DNA of 55,299 nucleotides from Paenibacillus sp. 598K (lineage in GTDB: Bacteria; Bacillota; Bacilli; Paenibacillales; Paenibacillaceae). Below are positions 54,340 through 55,299 of this stretch, piece by piece. Position numbers and translations under genes: made by a program. The stretch is taken from assembly GCF_003851045.1 (NCBI RefSeq), contig NZ_BFBX01000036.1, positions 48,572-103,870 of the forward strand. Direction: 5' to 3'. Each line of letters starts with the position of its first letter. Position 1 is the first letter of the stretch. The notes beneath the pieces are model-generated. The model saw nothing but the letters and a program-made list of their open reading frames with translations, ran no database searches and was not told the DNA's origin.

Positions 54340-55256
54340 TGATGGAACTATTGTCTTTTAGGCAAGGCGAGGAAGTTCGATTGGGTGTTCGCACCCCGCA
54401 GGGCGTCATAGACGTTGCTGCGGCCTTGCAGCACTATCCGACCGACCGTCCGGTCGCTACGGATATGATGGCGATCATCCGGGGCGGCGAGCCATCCTTG
54501 AACGCCCTGAGGACGTATATCGCCGCTCTGCCGGAGTTGGCCGCGAAGGGCGAGGAAGCAAGCGCCTGTCTCAAGAGCGAAGCGGACTTGCAGTGGGAGT
54601 CTCCCGTCACGTCGCCGCAGAAGATCATATGCGTGGGACTTAACTATCGAAGACATGCGGAGGAGACAGGCTCGCCCATTCCGCAAACCCCGATATTGTT
54701 CAATAAGTTCAACAATGCATTGACAGGGCACCAAGCGTCCATCGCGATCCCGCGAGCGACCTCCAAGCTGGACTATGAGGCCGAGCTGGCGATTGTGATC
54801 GGTCGACAGGCTCGTAACGTAGGGCGGGAGGACGCGCTTGACTATGTGTTTGGGTATACGATCGCCAACGATCTGTCAGCGCGCGATTTGCAGATGCGCA
54901 CCTCGCAGTGGATGCTGGGCAAGATTAGCGACGGCTTTGCGCCTCTGGGTCCATGGATCGTCACGGCGGATGCTGTCGGAGATCCGAATACGCTGGCCAT
55001 CCAGACGTTCGTCAATGACGAGCTGCGGCAGAACTCGAACACAGCGGACATGATTTTTCATTGTGACGAAATCATCAGCTACTTATCGCATCACCTTACC
55101 CTGGAGCCGGGAGACGTCCTGTTGACAGGAACCCCGGAGGGTGTCGTATTGGGATACCCTGAAGATCGGCAGGTGTACTTACAGCCCGGCGATGAAGTCA
55201 AGGTCAGGATCGAAAAGCTCGGCGAGCTGCATAACAGGTTTGTGGGAGAAGCGTAA
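54339..55256 (+). CDS. Fumarylacetoacetate hydrolase-family protein
   Basis: ATG 54339 (or 54342) follows GGGGAGG; the frame is open further upstream inside the aminotransferase gene. 305 residues with a family N-terminal domain and the FAH core: IICVGLNYRRHAEETG, LDYEAELAIVIGR with metal-binding Glu, DLQMRTSQWMLGKISDGFAP and GDVLLTGTPEGVVLG. Family members hydrolyse or decarboxylate 2-oxo acids, including 2,4-dioxo-3-deoxy sugar acids of the oxidative fucose/rhamnose routes, which would fit the SDR and lactonase encoded upstream. Confidence 0.88.
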   Translation: MMELLSFRQGEEVRLGVRTPQGVIDVAAALQHYPTDRPVATDMMAIIRGGEPSLNALRTYIAALPELAAKGEEASACLKSEADLQWESPVTSPQKIICVGLNYRRHAEETGSPIPQTPILFNKFNNALTGHQASIAIPRATSKLDYEAELAIVIGRQARNVGREDALDYVFGYTIANDLSARDLQMRTSQWMLGKISDGFAPLGPWIVTADAVGDPNTLAIQTFVNDELRQNSNTADMIFHCDEIISYLSHHLTLEPGDVLLTGTPEGVVLGYPEDRQVYLQPGDEVKVRIEKLGELHNRFVGEA

Positions 55257-55269
55257 AATCAAGAAAAGC

Positions 55270-55299
55270 CGCCAACGGCCAAATGCCGGACGGAAAACA
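55270..55299 (+). terminator. Left arm of a terminator cut by the window end
   Basis: ATGCCGGACGGAAAAC at 55283-55298 repeats the left arm of the terminator at 30580 (ATGCCGGACGAGAAAAC), 26 bases after the FAH stop. The right arm lies outside the window. Confidence 0.6.

Overview
The window looks like a chromosomal segment of a spore-forming Firmicute of the Paenibacillaceae (Paenibacillus/Cohnella type). The basis is a complete gerA/gerB/gerC-type spore germination operon with a good sigma-G promoter, YesM/YesN two-component genes, a membrane-anchored AraC regulator, LplB/YtcP-type sugar permeases, strong Shine-Dalgarno sequences, and a GC-rich backbone broken by an AT-rich island. No rRNA, tRNA or CRISPR array was seen.

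Region 1 (1-10.7 kb) is the most remarkable part. It is one tightly overlapping plus-strand operon, entered in mid-gene and closed by a terminator at 10.69 kb. Its core reproduces the four-enzyme phosphoramidate pathway known from Campylobacter jejuni capsule (Cj1418, Cj1417, Cj1416, Cj1415): a glutamine-kinase-like PEP-synthase relative, a class I amidohydrolase, a cytidylyltransferase-like enzyme and an APS-kinase-like kinase, plus a Cj1419/1420-like methyltransferase. These are embedded with a ketosynthase-like protein lacking the active-site Cys, an acyl-AMP ligase/TPR/sulfotransferase fusion, a BtrH-like acyltransferase candidate and an AraC regulator. There are no capsule glycosyltransferases, so I infer a small-molecule cluster for a phosphoramidate-bearing, possibly sulfated, metabolite.

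Region 2 (10.8-18.9 kb) holds a membrane-spanning AraC regulator with its own promoter and terminator, the four-gene germination-receptor operon, a PdxH-like flavoenzyme and a protein of unknown function. Region 3 (18.9-29.2 kb) is AT-rich and probably acquired: a decayed IS3-like transposase, a secreted RCC1-repeat protein, a 1904-residue secreted RHS/YD-repeat protein ending in an Ntox44-like toxin domain, and a small membrane protein in the immunity position. Region 4 (29.2-30.6 kb) is an FMN riboswitch controlling an EamA-family transporter, a riboflavin uptake candidate.

Region 5 (30.8-55.3 kb) is a large plus-strand carbohydrate-use locus: a secreted DUF4838 protein, SMP-30 lactonase, GH31 glycosidase, SDR dehydrogenase, an uncharacterised protein, RidA, creatininase-family hydrolase, YesN/YesM regulators, GH2 beta-galactosidase, an uncharacterised probable beta-propeller, a CUT1-type ABC importer without its ATPase, an M81/MlrC-like protein, a GSA-aminomutase-like aminotransferase and an FAH-family hydrolase. 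It suggests sensing, uptake and oxidative breakdown of a galactoside-containing, perhaps amino- or acid-sugar-bearing, oligosaccharide. The window ends inside a terminator hairpin nearly identical to the one at 30.6 kb.
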